Notes: a model not told the origin generated them from the sequence alone. DNA of 64,000 nucleotides from CBDDHT01 sp965227905 (GCA_965227905.1 OZ245780.1:2914001-2978000); one strand, 5' to 3'. Positions 43,671 through 52,608 are shown, counted from the stretch's first letter. Numbers and translations: made by a program.

Positions 43671-43773
43671 TGCCGTTCCGCTGCAGGCAAACGAAAGCAG
43701 CCACTCCGAAGAGTGGCTGCCGAATTCGTTCGATATCGTGAGACGCGTTGGCGCTCAACGATGACTTATCCTG

Positions 43774-44436
43774 CTACGACGTCACCATCCGAGGCGATGA
43801 CGACTGAGGATGCATGGACGCATCCGCCTCTTGCTGCGGTTGGGGCGGCGTCGAAGGCGGTGTCATTTCTGCGCTTTGCTGAGGCAGTGGCTGTTGTCCC
43901 ATCGGCTGTTGATGGGAGGCGGCCGTCTTCTGCTGCTCCTGCGGTGCACGCTGCTGTGACGATGACTGCTGCTCGACGCGCTTCGGCGCATCGGAGCGTT
44001 GTGCGCGCCCTTCGAAGTGAGCACCCTGGGCGATCGCCAGCGTTTGATGGTGTATATCGCCATCCACATGCGCTGACGGTCCGAGATCCACATCCGTTCC
44101 GCGGAGTGTTCCGGTGACCCGGCCGTTGACCATGAGGTTTTTGGCCTCGAGATCGCCTGTGACCATTGCGGACTCACCGATCACCAGTGTGGCGCATCGG
44201 ATGTTTCCGTCGATCTTGCCGAAAATCTCGACCAGACCCTTGGACACCAGATTACCTGTAATCGTCAGCTCGGCGCTGATGACGGAGCCCGCTGTGCGTG
44301 CCGTTCCCGATTTGATCGGCGGCGCAACCTGTTTCAGGTTGGCGATCAGCGAACTTGTTTCCATATCCTCTTCGGAGGGCGGAGGCGCTGGGTCCTCGGC
44401 CTGACGAAGAGGCGCATCCGGCTTCTTTTTGAACAT
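43774..44436 (-). CDS. bactofilin with a Gln-rich tail
   Basis: A cytoskeletal protein that self-polymerises at the inner membrane and scaffolds cell-shape or wall enzymes. The protein has about 220 residues. The bactofilin beta-helix (about 45-145) is clear: TVISAELTITGN-type repeats, LVSKGLVEIFGKIDGNI, LMVNGRVTGTLRG and VDLGPSAHVDGDI. The C-terminal 75 residues are Gln/Pro/Ser-rich (EQQSSSQQRAPQEQQK), longer and more Gln-rich than usual. ATG 44436 has GGAGG upstream and the typical MFKKK start. No peptidase or wall gene is adjacent. Confidence 0.88.
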   Translation of the reverse strand: MFKKKPDAPLRQAEDPAPPPSEEDMETSSLIANLKQVAPPIKSGTARTAGSVISAELTITGNLVSKGLVEIFGKIDGNIRCATLVIGESAMVTGDLEAKNLMVNGRVTGTLRGTDVDLGPSAHVDGDIHHQTLAIAQGAHFEGRAQRSDAPKRVEQQSSSQQRAPQEQQKTAASHQQPMGQQPLPQQSAEMTPPSTPPQPQQEADASMHPQSSSPRMVTS

Positions 44437-44628
44437 AGCTATCCTACCTCCGGCACAATCGCGTACCCCGCGCGTGTCGTGGCCCAGGTTACGCAATACA
44501 CGTGAATTGCCCGAGACTCAATGTGTTACGGGCCAATCTGTCAATATGAATGGCCCGAAAAGGTTTAACGGAGCATGTGGATCGGGGGCATTTGGCGGTT
44601 TTTTGAAGCGCCTGTCTCCCCGCCGAAA

Positions 44629-45807
44629 TCAGCCAATGGCGCGCAGTCTGGCAAATCCTGCGTCGAGATCGGCCTGTAGATCGGCCACATCTTCCAGCCC
44701 GATATGGAACCGAAGGGCCGGACCTTCGGCATCCCACAGCGTTGCCGTGCGATAGGCTCGGGGATCGAACGGCACCACCAAACTCTCGAACCCGCCCCAT
44801 GAAAAACCCATTCCGAACAGCGCCAGGTCATCGAGCATCGCCGCAACGGCGTCCTTGGAGCAGGGTTTCAGAATGACGGAAAACAATCCGGAAGAGCCCG
44901 TGAAATCACGCTTCCAGATTGCGTGGCCGGGATCGTCTTCAAGTGCCGGATGGAGCACGCGGGCAACTTCGACACGCGCCCGCAGCCAGTTTGCCATCGC
45001 CAGGGCCGACTCGGAATGGCGATTGAGGCGGACTGCCATGGTCCGCATGCCGCGCAAACCGAGATAAACGTCGTCCGGTCCAGCGCAGAGCCCCAGCGTG
45101 CCATGCAGATTGCGCAGTGCGGTGGCGGTCTTTTCGTTCGCCGTCACGACACCCAGCATCGCGTCGGCATGACCGATGATGTATTTGGTCGCAGCCTGGA
45201 TCGAGATATCGGCGCCAAGTGCGAAGGGCTGGCAGAAAAGCGGTGTGCCCCAGGTGTTGTCGAAGAAGACGAGCACATCGCGGTTGTGGGCCACCTCGGC
45301 AATGGCCGGCAGGTCCTGCATCTCGAAGGTTTGAGATCCCGGGCTTTCCACATAGACGAGACGCGTATTATCGCGGATCAGGTCGCCGATGCCGCTGCCG
45401 ATCAGCGGATCGTAATAGGTGGTTTCGACGCCAAGCCGGGTGAGCACCGTATCGCAGAAATGGCGGGTTGGCCGGTAGACGCTGTCCGTCACCAGGATAT
45501 GGTCGCCGGCATTCACCACCGCGAGCACCGCGGTCGTAATGGCTGCCAGTCCCGAAGGCGTCAACACCGTGCGCGCGCCGCCTTCAAGCTCGGCAAGCGC
45601 CGTCTCGAGGGCTTCGAATGTCGGTGTTCCGCGACGACCATAACTATAGGGCTGATTGCGGGTCTCCAGAGAGGCAACGGTCGGATACAGCACCGTCGAG
45701 CCGTGATAAACCGGTGTGTTGACAAACCCATGTTGCGACTGCGGGTCGCGGCCCAGATGACTGAGCTTGGTTTGCTGTCCGAACCTGTCTGCTGGCGACT
45801 TTGTCAT
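44629..45807 (-). CDS. metC: cystathionine beta-lyase
   Basis: PLP enzyme cleaving cystathionine to homocysteine, ammonia and pyruvate. The protein has 392 residues. Signatures are VNTPVYHGSTVLYPT, YSYGRRGTPTFEALE, VFFDNTWGTPLFCQP, the PLP lysine in QAATKYIIGHADAM, and FSWGGFESL near the end, typical of MetC rather than the metZ/metB branch. AAGGA precedes the ATG. It is divergent from the binding-protein gene. Together with metZ at 19 kb, the genome appears to have two routes to homocysteine. Confidence 0.9.
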   Translation of the reverse strand: MTKSPADRFGQQTKLSHLGRDPQSQHGFVNTPVYHGSTVLYPTVASLETRNQPYSYGRRGTPTFEALETALAELEGGARTVLTPSGLAAITTAVLAVVNAGDHILVTDSVYRPTRHFCDTVLTRLGVETTYYDPLIGSGIGDLIRDNTRLVYVESPGSQTFEMQDLPAIAEVAHNRDVLVFFDNTWGTPLFCQPFALGADISIQAATKYIIGHADAMLGVVTANEKTATALRNLHGTLGLCAGPDDVYLGLRGMRTMAVRLNRHSESALAMANWLRARVEVARVLHPALEDDPGHAIWKRDFTGSSGLFSVILKPCSKDAVAAMLDDLALFGMGFSWGGFESLVVPFDPRAYRTATLWDAEGPALRFHIGLEDVADLQADLDAGFARLRAIG

Positions 45808-45895
45808 AGATAATCCTTACATGCTCAACCGCTGGCCGGTTTCGCCAATCGGCATCGTTCCGTCAAGCCCTGAGGGTGCTCTCTTGAGAGGGGGG

Positions 45896-46003
45896 ATGCG
45901 TCTCAGCAAACCCTTGACCTCGTCTGCCGAATTGCATGAAATGCAAAAAAAGCCGTTCACCATGGCCGGCTTCCCTGCTATCGGCAATCGGCCGAATATG
46001 TGA
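45896..46003 (+). CDS. possible 35-residue peptide with strong ribosome site
   Basis: A short frame (MRLSKPLTSSAELHEMQKK onward, 35 residues with four Met) preceded directly by GAGAGGGGGG. It lies in the 300-base gap between metC and the binding-protein gene, ending about 105 bases ahead of the latter. It could be a leader peptide or chance. The rest of this gap shows no other feature. Confidence 0.3.
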   Translation: MRLSKPLTSSAELHEMQKKPFTMAGFPAIGNRPNM

Positions 46004-46107
46004 TGCAGTGGCCGCTGGGATGGAAGCTGACGAGTGACAGGCGAGAGTGGAATGTCGGTCAACGCCGGGGGCACGCGACGGATCGAGTGGGTGAGGACCG
46101 TCAACAC

Positions 46108-47124
46108 ATGAAACCATGGTTGATCTCGGCGACATTGGGGGTCTTTTGCACACTCTCGGTCTCGCTGGCCGCGGCTGATACGCTGAAAGACGTCAAGGCC
46201 CGCGGTTCGCTCAACTGTGGACTGAGCGATGGCATTCCAGGTTTTTCCGAAAAGAGTGAGGCCGGTGTTTGGCGCGGGCTCGACGTCGATTTCTGCCGCG
46301 CCGTGGCGGTGGCAATCTTCGCCGATCCGACCAAGGTTGTCTTCAAACCACTGAGTAGTGCCGACGGTATTGCAGCCCTTCGCGATGGTAAGGTCGACCT
46401 GCTCGCAAGCAACCGGGCCTGGTCCCTGCTTTTGGAGACCTCTCTCAATCTCTCGTTCGCGGCGGTCACGTTTCATGACGGCCAGGGTTTCATGGTCGAC
46501 CGAAAGCTCGGCATATCAAGTGCGCTTGAGCTTTCCGGGACGGCCGTTTGCGCAATTCCCGGAACGCGACAGGAACGCGGTGTCGATGCGTTCTTCAAGT
46601 CGAAGAAACTGCCCTACAAACCGGTTCAACTGAAGCAGAGGGTCGAGGCCGTCCAGGCCTATGAAGGCGAGCGCTGCATCGTGCTCACGGGCGATATGTC
46701 ATGGTTGCATGCGCTGCGGCTGTCATTGAGCAAACCCGACGAACATATGGTCTTGCCCGAGCGCATCTCGAACCGTCCGCTTGGACCGATCGTGAGGAGC
46801 GATGACGACAATTGGTTCAAGATCGTTCGCTGGTCCGTTCTGGCGACATTGGCGGCAGAGTCACTCGGCGTTTCGCGTGACAATGTCGACGATCTGAACG
46901 GGTCGACCAACCCGCAGATTCGCAGCCTGCTTGGGATGGAGGAAAATCTTGGAAGCGCTCTCGGGCTTAACAAGGATTGGGCAGCACAGGTTATCGGCGC
47001 CATTGGCAACTATGCCGAAATCTTTGACCGCAACCTTGGAAAAGGCTCGCGTTACGGCATGAGCCGGGGTGCCAATGCTTTATGGCTGAACGGCGGTATG
47101 CAATTTGCCCCACCTGTTCGTTGA
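46108..47124 (+). CDS. AapJ/BztA-type amino-acid ABC transporter binding protein
   Basis: A periplasmic binding protein of about 338 residues, family 3. A signal peptide (ISATLGVFCTLSVSLAAA) is followed by RGSLNCGLSDGIPGFSEK, WRGLDVDFCRAVAVAIF, VFKPLSSADGIAALRDGKVDLL and GVSRDNVDDLNGSTNPQIRSLLG, the pattern of general L-amino-acid binding proteins. Conserved Cys pairs (NCG/DFC) are present. ATG 46108 has GAGGA upstream. No permease (aapQ/M) or ATPase (aapP) gene is adjacent, so it is an orphan here. Confidence 0.88.
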   Translation: MKPWLISATLGVFCTLSVSLAAADTLKDVKARGSLNCGLSDGIPGFSEKSEAGVWRGLDVDFCRAVAVAIFADPTKVVFKPLSSADGIAALRDGKVDLLASNRAWSLLLETSLNLSFAAVTFHDGQGFMVDRKLGISSALELSGTAVCAIPGTRQERGVDAFFKSKKLPYKPVQLKQRVEAVQAYEGERCIVLTGDMSWLHALRLSLSKPDEHMVLPERISNRPLGPIVRSDDDNWFKIVRWSVLATLAAESLGVSRDNVDDLNGSTNPQIRSLLGMEENLGSALGLNKDWAAQVIGAIGNYAEIFDRNLGKGSRYGMSRGANALWLNGGMQFAPPVR

Positions 47125-47139
47125 ACTGACCGACATGCA

Positions 47140-47667
47140 CTATTTTTTTGGGCTTTCGGACGCGGTCTCTGTCGACTGCTCGTAGACCGTAAAGCCACAC
47201 GATTGATAAAGCGAAAGCGTGCCTTTTCTGTCCCGGGACGTGACATCCGCGAGAACGCGTTCCGTTTCGTCTGACCACGCCAGTGCTATTGCCTGTGCCA
47301 GCAGATAGCGGTCGAGGTGCGGGTTGGCGAACTCGCTGGCGATACCGGCACAGGCAATCCGGGTATGCGGACGGGAGCGGCGATCGATTTCGCTCATACC
47401 AGCCGGAACACCATCCACATGCAACACATAGAGTGCGACATCGGCGTGATGGATAATGTCTCCTATTGCCGTATCGCTGAACGTGGATCGTTGGTGTGCG
47501 ATCTCACTATCTGGTAGCAGTGAGAGGAGATAGCGATAGAAGTGGGCAGGGGGAGCGCTCGCCCGGATCAGGGCGATCTGCTTGGAAGGTGGAGCAACCA
47601 GAAGGGTTGGTTTCTCCTGCTGTTCGAAACGCGTGACGGTGATGGCGTCGGACGCGTGATCGGTCAT
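47140..47667 (-). CDS. GNAT-family N-acetyltransferase
   Basis: About 175 residues with a GNAT fold: VALYVLHVDGVPAGMSEID (beta 2-3), IACAGIASEFANPHLDRYLLAQAIALAW (the pyrophosphate-binding region in loose form) and LSLYQSCGFTVYEQS (the usual Y-x-x-x-GF end). The acetyl acceptor is unknown. ATG 47667 overlaps the TGA of the sulfurtransferase gene by 4 bases, so it is translationally coupled. It is the last gene of the four-gene cysK-alaX-sseA operon. Confidence 0.82.
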   Translation of the reverse strand: MTDHASDAITVTRFEQQEKPTLLVAPPSKQIALIRASAPPAHFYRYLLSLLPDSEIAHQRSTFSDTAIGDIIHHADVALYVLHVDGVPAGMSEIDRRSRPHTRIACAGIASEFANPHLDRYLLAQAIALAWSDETERVLADVTSRDRKGTLSLYQSCGFTVYEQSTETASESPKK

Positions 47668-48524
47668 CCGCCTGGACTCACGATCGGAAGATTCTCGTCG
47701 GCGCCCCATTCACTCCAGGAACCGTCATAGACGGCTGAATCGGGCTGGCCGATGATCGCGAGTGCCAGGGACAGGACCGATGCGGTTACGCCCGAGCCAC
47801 AACTTGTGACGATCGGCTTGGTGGCGTCGATACCTGCATTCTTGAAGATCTCTTCGATTTGCGATGCGGACTTGAAGGTTCCGTCGGGATTGAGAAGCAC
47901 GTTGTAGGGAAGGTTCTTGGATCCCGGAATATGCCCGGAACGAAGCCCGGGCCTTGGCTCGGGTGCTGTGCCCTCGAAGCGTGCTGCTGCGCGTGCATCG
48001 ATGATCTGATCGGAACCACTGTCGATAATCGAAAGGATGTCGCCACGATCGCGAATGAGTGCCGCGTTGCGGCGGGCGGTGAAGTGCCGTTCGGATCGTG
48101 CGCGGGGCGCCATGTCTTCCAGTGGGCGTCCCTCGGACTTCCATTTTGGAAGGCCGCCATTGAGCACCGCGACGTCGCGGGCGCCCATAACGCGAAATGT
48201 CCACCACACACGTGCAGCCGAAAACATGCCGGCGGTGTCATAGACGACGACGCGGAAGCCGTCGCCAACGCCCATCTTTCGCATGCGCGACGAGAATTTT
48301 TCGGGACTGGGAAGCATGTGGGGGAGGGGATTGTTCGTATCGGAAATCTCGTCGATATCGAAGAACAGAGCTCCGGGAATATGCTCGGCATCATACTCGG
48401 CGCGCGGATCGCGATTCTCGCTCGGCAGATGCCAGGACCCGTCGAGTACGATCAGGTCCGGTGCTTCCAAATGCTCGGCCAACCAATCGGTTTCGACGAG
48501 CCAGGTGTTTGACATATCGGCCAT
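47664..48524 (-). CDS. sseA: 3-mercaptopyruvate sulfurtransferase
   Basis: Transfers sulfur from 3-mercaptopyruvate to a thiol or cyanide acceptor. About 286 residues with two rhodanese domains. The active-site loop CGSGVTA in the second domain is the mercaptopyruvate type (rhodaneses have CRKGVT). LVSTDWLAEHL-like and DIDEISD segments of the first domain are present. ATG 48524 has GGAG 6 bases upstream. It lies 15 bases after alaX, and cysK is first in the operon, so the unit links cysteine synthesis with its breakdown. Confidence 0.9.
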   Translation of the reverse strand: MADMSNTWLVETDWLAEHLEAPDLIVLDGSWHLPSENRDPRAEYDAEHIPGALFFDIDEISDTNNPLPHMLPSPEKFSSRMRKMGVGDGFRVVVYDTAGMFSAARVWWTFRVMGARDVAVLNGGLPKWKSEGRPLEDMAPRARSERHFTARRNAALIRDRGDILSIIDSGSDQIIDARAAARFEGTAPEPRPGLRSGHIPGSKNLPYNVLLNPDGTFKSASQIEEIFKNAGIDATKPIVTSCGSGVTASVLSLALAIIGQPDSAVYDGSWSEWGADENLPIVSPGG

Positions 48525-48539
48525 GGCCAACTCCAGTTC

Positions 48540-49274
48540 CTAGATTGCTTTATCTGTAGTGCGGGATCGAAGCGCGATGCGAACGCGCCGGTTCTGCGCA
48601 CCCTTCTTTTCAATTTTGCTGACGTCGGCAGCGCCGATTTCGGCTGTGCTACGCACATGGGTGCCGCCGCAGGGCTGTAAGTCCGTGTCGGCGATTTCGA
48701 TCAGCCGAACGCGTCCGGACCCCATTGGCGGCTTCACAGCCATCGTTCTCACGAGATCCGGCTGCTGAGCCAACTCGTCATCTGTGATCCATTTGCTGAC
48801 GACGGAATGATCGGCTTCGATCAATGCCATCAGGCGTTCACTGAGTTCGTGTTTGTCGAGGCCGGCTTCGCGAATGTCGAAATCAAGGCGACCTTGATCG
48901 GCGCTGATTTGTCCGCCGGTCACCGGGTAGGGGAGAAGCGCGCAAAGCAAATGCAGACAGGTGTGGACGCGCATGTGTCCGTGTCGTCGCTGCCAGTCGA
49001 GTTCGGCTGTGACTGTTTCTCCCACCTGCAACGAAGCTGTTTCCTCTGCAGGTACGTGGACGATTGCACTCCGGTCCTGCTCATACACGGTCGTCGCGAT
49101 CGGGATCTCGGCGCCGGTACTGGAAATCAAACGTCCACTATCGCCGGGTTGTCCGCCACCGGTTGCATAGAAAACGGTACGATCGAGAATGATCCCGCCA
49201 CGATCGTTGATCGATGTGACTTTCGCCTCGCATGCCTTGGCATAGGCATCGTCGCGAAAGAGTTGCTCCGTCAT
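48540..49274 (-). CDS. alanyl-tRNA editing protein AlaX
   Basis: A free-standing editing domain that hydrolyses Ser- or Gly-tRNA(Ala). The protein has 244 residues. The N-terminal part (FYATGGGQPGDSGRL) matches the AlaRS core-editing linker, as in AlaX-M. Zinc ligands lie in HMRVHTCLHLL (HxxxH) and LQPCGGTHV (Cys...His). It lies 30 bases downstream of cysK and 15 bases ahead of sseA. A role in clearing mischarged tRNA beside cysteine metabolism is inference. Confidence 0.9.
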   Translation of the reverse strand: MTEQLFRDDAYAKACEAKVTSINDRGGIILDRTVFYATGGGQPGDSGRLISSTGAEIPIATTVYEQDRSAIVHVPAEETASLQVGETVTAELDWQRRHGHMRVHTCLHLLCALLPYPVTGGQISADQGRLDFDIREAGLDKHELSERLMALIEADHSVVSKWITDDELAQQPDLVRTMAVKPPMGSGRVRLIEIADTDLQPCGGTHVRSTAEIGAADVSKIEKKGAQNRRVRIALRSRTTDKAI

Positions 49275-49304
49275 GTCTTCGTGCCCCCGGTTTCCTTGTG
49301 CGCG

Positions 49305-50342
49305 TCAGACGAAATCCGGTTCGATACTGGATTCGCTTGGCTGCAGCCAGGCCGGCACTGGCAACCCTTTTTCGGCCAGAAAGGTCGGATTGTAGAGCTT
49401 GCTTTGATAGCGCGTCCCATGATCGCAAAGGATGGTCACGATTGTGTGGCCCGGGCCCATCTCGCGCGCAAGTTGGATGGCTCCGGCGACATTGATGCCG
49501 CTCGAGCCTCCGAGGATCAGACCCTCGCTGGCAACCAGATCGAAGACCAGCGGGATCGCCTCTTCGTCAGGGATCAGATAGGCGTGATCGACTTCGAGCC
49601 CATCGATGATGTTCGTCACGCGTCCAAGGCCAATCCCTTCGCTGATCGATCCGCCTTCGGTCGCCTTCGCTTCGCCGTGGGCAAAGAGATTGTACATGGC
49701 AGCACCCCTCGGATCGGCACAACCGATCACAATGTCCGCCTTTTGCTCGCGCAGGAATGTGGACGTGCCGGCCAGCGTGCCGCCGGTCCCGACAGCGCAG
49801 ATGAAACCGTCGATCTTGCCGCCGGTATCCGCCCAGATCTCGGGTCCGGTCGACACATAATGCGCCTTGCGGTTGTCCAGATTGTTCCACTGATCGGCGT
49901 AGAGAAACCCGTTCTTTTCGGTCTTGGCCAGTTTCTCGGCCATGCGCTTGGTCACATGCTGGTAGTTGTTCGGGTTCTTGAAGGGGAGGGCGGGCACCTG
50001 AATGAGTTCGGCGCCGCACAGCCGCAGCATGTCCTTCTTTTCCTGGGACTGGGTCTCGGGAATGACGATCGTCGTTCGATAACCGCGCGAAGCGGCCACG
50101 AGTGCGAGCCCTATCCCGGTGTTTCCAGCCGTACCCTCAAGGATATGGCCGCCCGGACCGAGGTCGCCGCGGGCTTCGGCTTCGAGAATCATCTGGCGTG
50201 CGGTTCGATCCTTGACCGATTGGCCAGGATTCATGAACTCACATTTACCGAGAATGGTGCAACCAGTCTCTTCGGATGCCTTCCTGAGTTTGACGAGCGG
50301 TGTGTCGCCGATCAGCGTGACGAGATCATCTTTGGGATGCAC
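49305..50342 (-). CDS. cysK: cysteine synthase A (O-acetylserine sulfhydrylase)
   Basis: PLP enzyme making cysteine from O-acetylserine and sulfide. The protein has 345 residues. The PLP lysine lies in NPGQSVKDRTA; the substrate loop reads EGTAGNTGIGLA (TAGNTG rather than TSGNTG, as in several alphaproteobacterial CysK forms). VGTGGTLAGTSTFL and GGSSGINVAGAI bind the phosphate and the ring nitrogen. It is the first gene of the minus-strand cysK-alaX-sseA-GNAT operon and is divergent from the caspase gene. Confidence 0.92.
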   Translation of the reverse strand: MHPKDDLVTLIGDTPLVKLRKASEETGCTILGKCEFMNPGQSVKDRTARQMILEAEARGDLGPGGHILEGTAGNTGIGLALVAASRGYRTTIVIPETQSQEKKDMLRLCGAELIQVPALPFKNPNNYQHVTKRMAEKLAKTEKNGFLYADQWNNLDNRKAHYVSTGPEIWADTGGKIDGFICAVGTGGTLAGTSTFLREQKADIVIGCADPRGAAMYNLFAHGEAKATEGGSISEGIGLGRVTNIIDGLEVDHAYLIPDEEAIPLVFDLVASEGLILGGSSGINVAGAIQLAREMGPGHTIVTILCDHGTRYQSKLYNPTFLAEKGLPVPAWLQPSESSIEPDFV

Positions 50343-50547
50343 GAGGCGGCCTGCCTTTCATTTGGGCGTGAATATCGTTCGGATCTGAGCCGACCCTACA
50401 AACGCGTTTACAATCTCGCAAGGCGAGCCATTGCGGCAAAGCGCACAAAGTCCAAGTATTTCCTATTCAGGCTACGTTCATATTCCCGCCGCCAGTGTCT
50501 GGGAAAAAGCGATAGGATAGAGCCGACAGGTCGAGGGGAGAGACGTT

Positions 50548-52593
50548 ATGCGAATCCTGACCGCCCTGGCGCTGTGCGCCATGCTATGCGCCGCAATGCC
50601 CGGCAATGCCGTCGCCGGATCGCGGGTTGCGCTCGTTATCGGCAATTCCGCCTACAAGCACGCGGCGCCGCTCAAAAATCCGTCCAACGATGCAAACGAC
50701 ATGGCGCGCGCCCTTGAAAAGCTGGGCTTTCGGGTCGTTGTCGGACGCGATTTGCAGAAGGCAGGTATGGAGGGGGCCATCCGCGAGTTTACGCGCCTGC
50801 TCCCGGGAGCAGACGTCGCGCTCTTTTACTTTGCGGGCCATGGATTGCAGGTCGGTGGACAGAATTATCTGGCACCGGTCGAAGCGCAGCTGAAGGCGGA
50901 AGCGGATCTTGACTTTGAGGCGGTCTCGCTGCGTCTCGTCCTCAAGCAAATGGAACGTGAACAGCGGACGAATATCGTCTTTCTGGATGCCTGTCGCGAC
51001 AATCCCCTGGCAAAGAATCTTTCACGCAGCATGGGAACGCGTTCTGCGAGCGTGGGTCGCGGACTAGCTCGTGTCGAGACGGGTGTCGGCACACTGATCG
51101 CCTTTGCGACGCAGCCGGGAAATGTTGCGCTCGATGGCAAGGGACGAAACAGTCCGTTCACCGGCGCACTCGTCAAGCACATCGGACAGTCGGGCAAATC
51201 TCTCTCCGAGATCATGATTTCGGTTCGCAACGACGTGTTGAAGGAATCGGGGGGGAAACAGGTTCCTTGGGAACATTCATCCCTAACCGGACAGTTCTAT
51301 TTCTCGCCAAAGGGGAAAAAGACGGTCACGGCCGCCGCGCCGCTCCGGACCTCGCGTGATACCGGGACTGACCGTTCTGTCGAAGTCGCCTTTTGGGAGT
51401 CGATCCGCGATGGGAAGAATCCAAAGGCATTCGAGAGCTATCTGACGCAATATCCCAGCGGCGCATTTGCGCCATTGGCGCGCTTGAAACTCGACGAGCT
51501 GAAGGTCAAGAAACAGAAGCCTGCAAGGGCACCGGCATCCCCCGCCAAGCCCGAGCCACGGCGTCGGTCTCATACCGAGCTGTCGCCAGTCGCATTCTGC
51601 GACCGCGTTGCTTCGGTTCCTTTTGACCCCCATTCGCGCGGCAATGGATTGTGGACGCTGAGAAAACTCCTCAAGCCAGGAAAGACGTCGTCAGGCGCGC
51701 TTGTGGCGAAAGCCGTCGAGGCCTGTCGGCAGGCTGTTGCAGAGCGGCCCAATGAGCCTCGATTGCGCTATCAGCTCGCCGTCGCCGCATTGATTGCCAA
51801 GGGGAAAGGGGCCGGTGCCGATGTCTTTCAAGGCCTCAAATGGGCTGCCGACCAGAAGTATCCGGCTGCGATGCTGAGCATGGCGGATTCCTTCAAGGAT
51901 AAGCCTCCTGGCGGCGGTCGCCGGCTCAAGGGGCGTGTCTGGCTTGAGCGCGCGACCAAGGCCTATCGGGAACTTGCGCAGTCCGGCAATACGGCAGCTA
52001 TGGCGGGGCTCGCGCTGATCAATTCAGGTCAGTATGCCAAACTCGGTGTCGGCAGACAGACCGCCAAAACACACTACTGGTTGCGTCAGGGTGTGAAGGG
52101 CGGAAGCAACCTGTCTGCGTTTCTCATGATGTCGATGTTCTCCGGTGAGTTCGGTGGGTTCAGCAATCCCAAAGGCGAGTTTTCCTGGCTGGCGCGACAG
52201 GCGAAAGGTGGAAACCGGCTGGGTCAGTTTGCGGCAGGATTGCTCATGCTGTCTGGCGAGCATGGAATCAAAAAGGATCCGGCGAAGGCGATGGAATGGC
52301 TACAGCGCGCGAAGGAGAATGGTGCGGAGGAAGCCGGTCTCATTCTGGCATTGGTAAACGATCAGTCGGGCCAGAAACTCGAAACGTCCGCCCGGTACGT
52401 CCTGGAAGCTTTCAAGGCCGGAACGCCGTTTGTGTTTCTTTTGACCGACGACAAGGCATTCAAACTGTCTGCGCGGTTGTGGACCGAGGTTCAGCGCCAG
52501 CTTGCTGGTACAGGCTACTATGACGGTGGATTGGATGGCATTCTCGGGAGCGGCACGAAACGCGCGCTTTTTGCATATGCTACGTCAGATTAA
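50548..52593 (+). CDS. secreted caspase-like protease with Sel1 repeats and peptidoglycan-binding-like end
   Basis: A 681-residue exported protein. A Sec signal peptide (about 1-23) is followed by a peptidase C14 p20-like domain (about 25-250). The catalytic dyad is His 98 (YFAGHGLQVGG) and Cys 149 (FLDACRDNPL). A linker (FWESIRDGKNPKAFESYLTQ) and a basic Pro/Ala-rich spacer lead to Sel1/TPR-type helical repeats (about 390-610; LKWAADQKYPAAMLSMAD, AMEWLQRAKENGAEEAGL). A C-terminal stretch (VQRQLAGTGYYDGGLDGILG) resembles peptidoglycan_binding_1. GGGAGAG lies 5 bases ahead of the ATG. It stands alone; its substrate and role are unknown. Confidence 0.87.
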   Translation: MRILTALALCAMLCAAMPGNAVAGSRVALVIGNSAYKHAAPLKNPSNDANDMARALEKLGFRVVVGRDLQKAGMEGAIREFTRLLPGADVALFYFAGHGLQVGGQNYLAPVEAQLKAEADLDFEAVSLRLVLKQMEREQRTNIVFLDACRDNPLAKNLSRSMGTRSASVGRGLARVETGVGTLIAFATQPGNVALDGKGRNSPFTGALVKHIGQSGKSLSEIMISVRNDVLKESGGKQVPWEHSSLTGQFYFSPKGKKTVTAAAPLRTSRDTGTDRSVEVAFWESIRDGKNPKAFESYLTQYPSGAFAPLARLKLDELKVKKQKPARAPASPAKPEPRRRSHTELSPVAFCDRVASVPFDPHSRGNGLWTLRKLLKPGKTSSGALVAKAVEACRQAVAERPNEPRLRYQLAVAALIAKGKGAGADVFQGLKWAADQKYPAAMLSMADSFKDKPPGGGRRLKGRVWLERATKAYRELAQSGNTAAMAGLALINSGQYAKLGVGRQTAKTHYWLRQGVKGGSNLSAFLMMSMFSGEFGGFSNPKGEFSWLARQAKGGNRLGQFAAGLLMLSGEHGIKKDPAKAMEWLQRAKENGAEEAGLILALVNDQSGQKLETSARYVLEAFKAGTPFVFLLTDDKAFKLSARLWTEVQRQLAGTGYYDGGLDGILGSGTKRALFAYATSD

Positions 52594-52608
52594 TATATAT
52601 TAGCTGAC
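52584..52608. terminator. palindrome spanning two convergent stop codons
   Basis: GTCAG (52584-52588) and CTGAC (52604-52608) flank the palindrome TAATATATATTA (52591-52602). Both the caspase-gene TAA and the oxidase-gene TAA lie inside it. With only 6 bases between the stop codons, it may serve as a shared weak terminator. Confidence 0.4.

Noticed and set aside
48807..50717. A 636-codon frame opposite cysK and alaX
   Set aside because: It covers three well-identified minus-strand or neighbouring genes and matches no family; it is a coding shadow.
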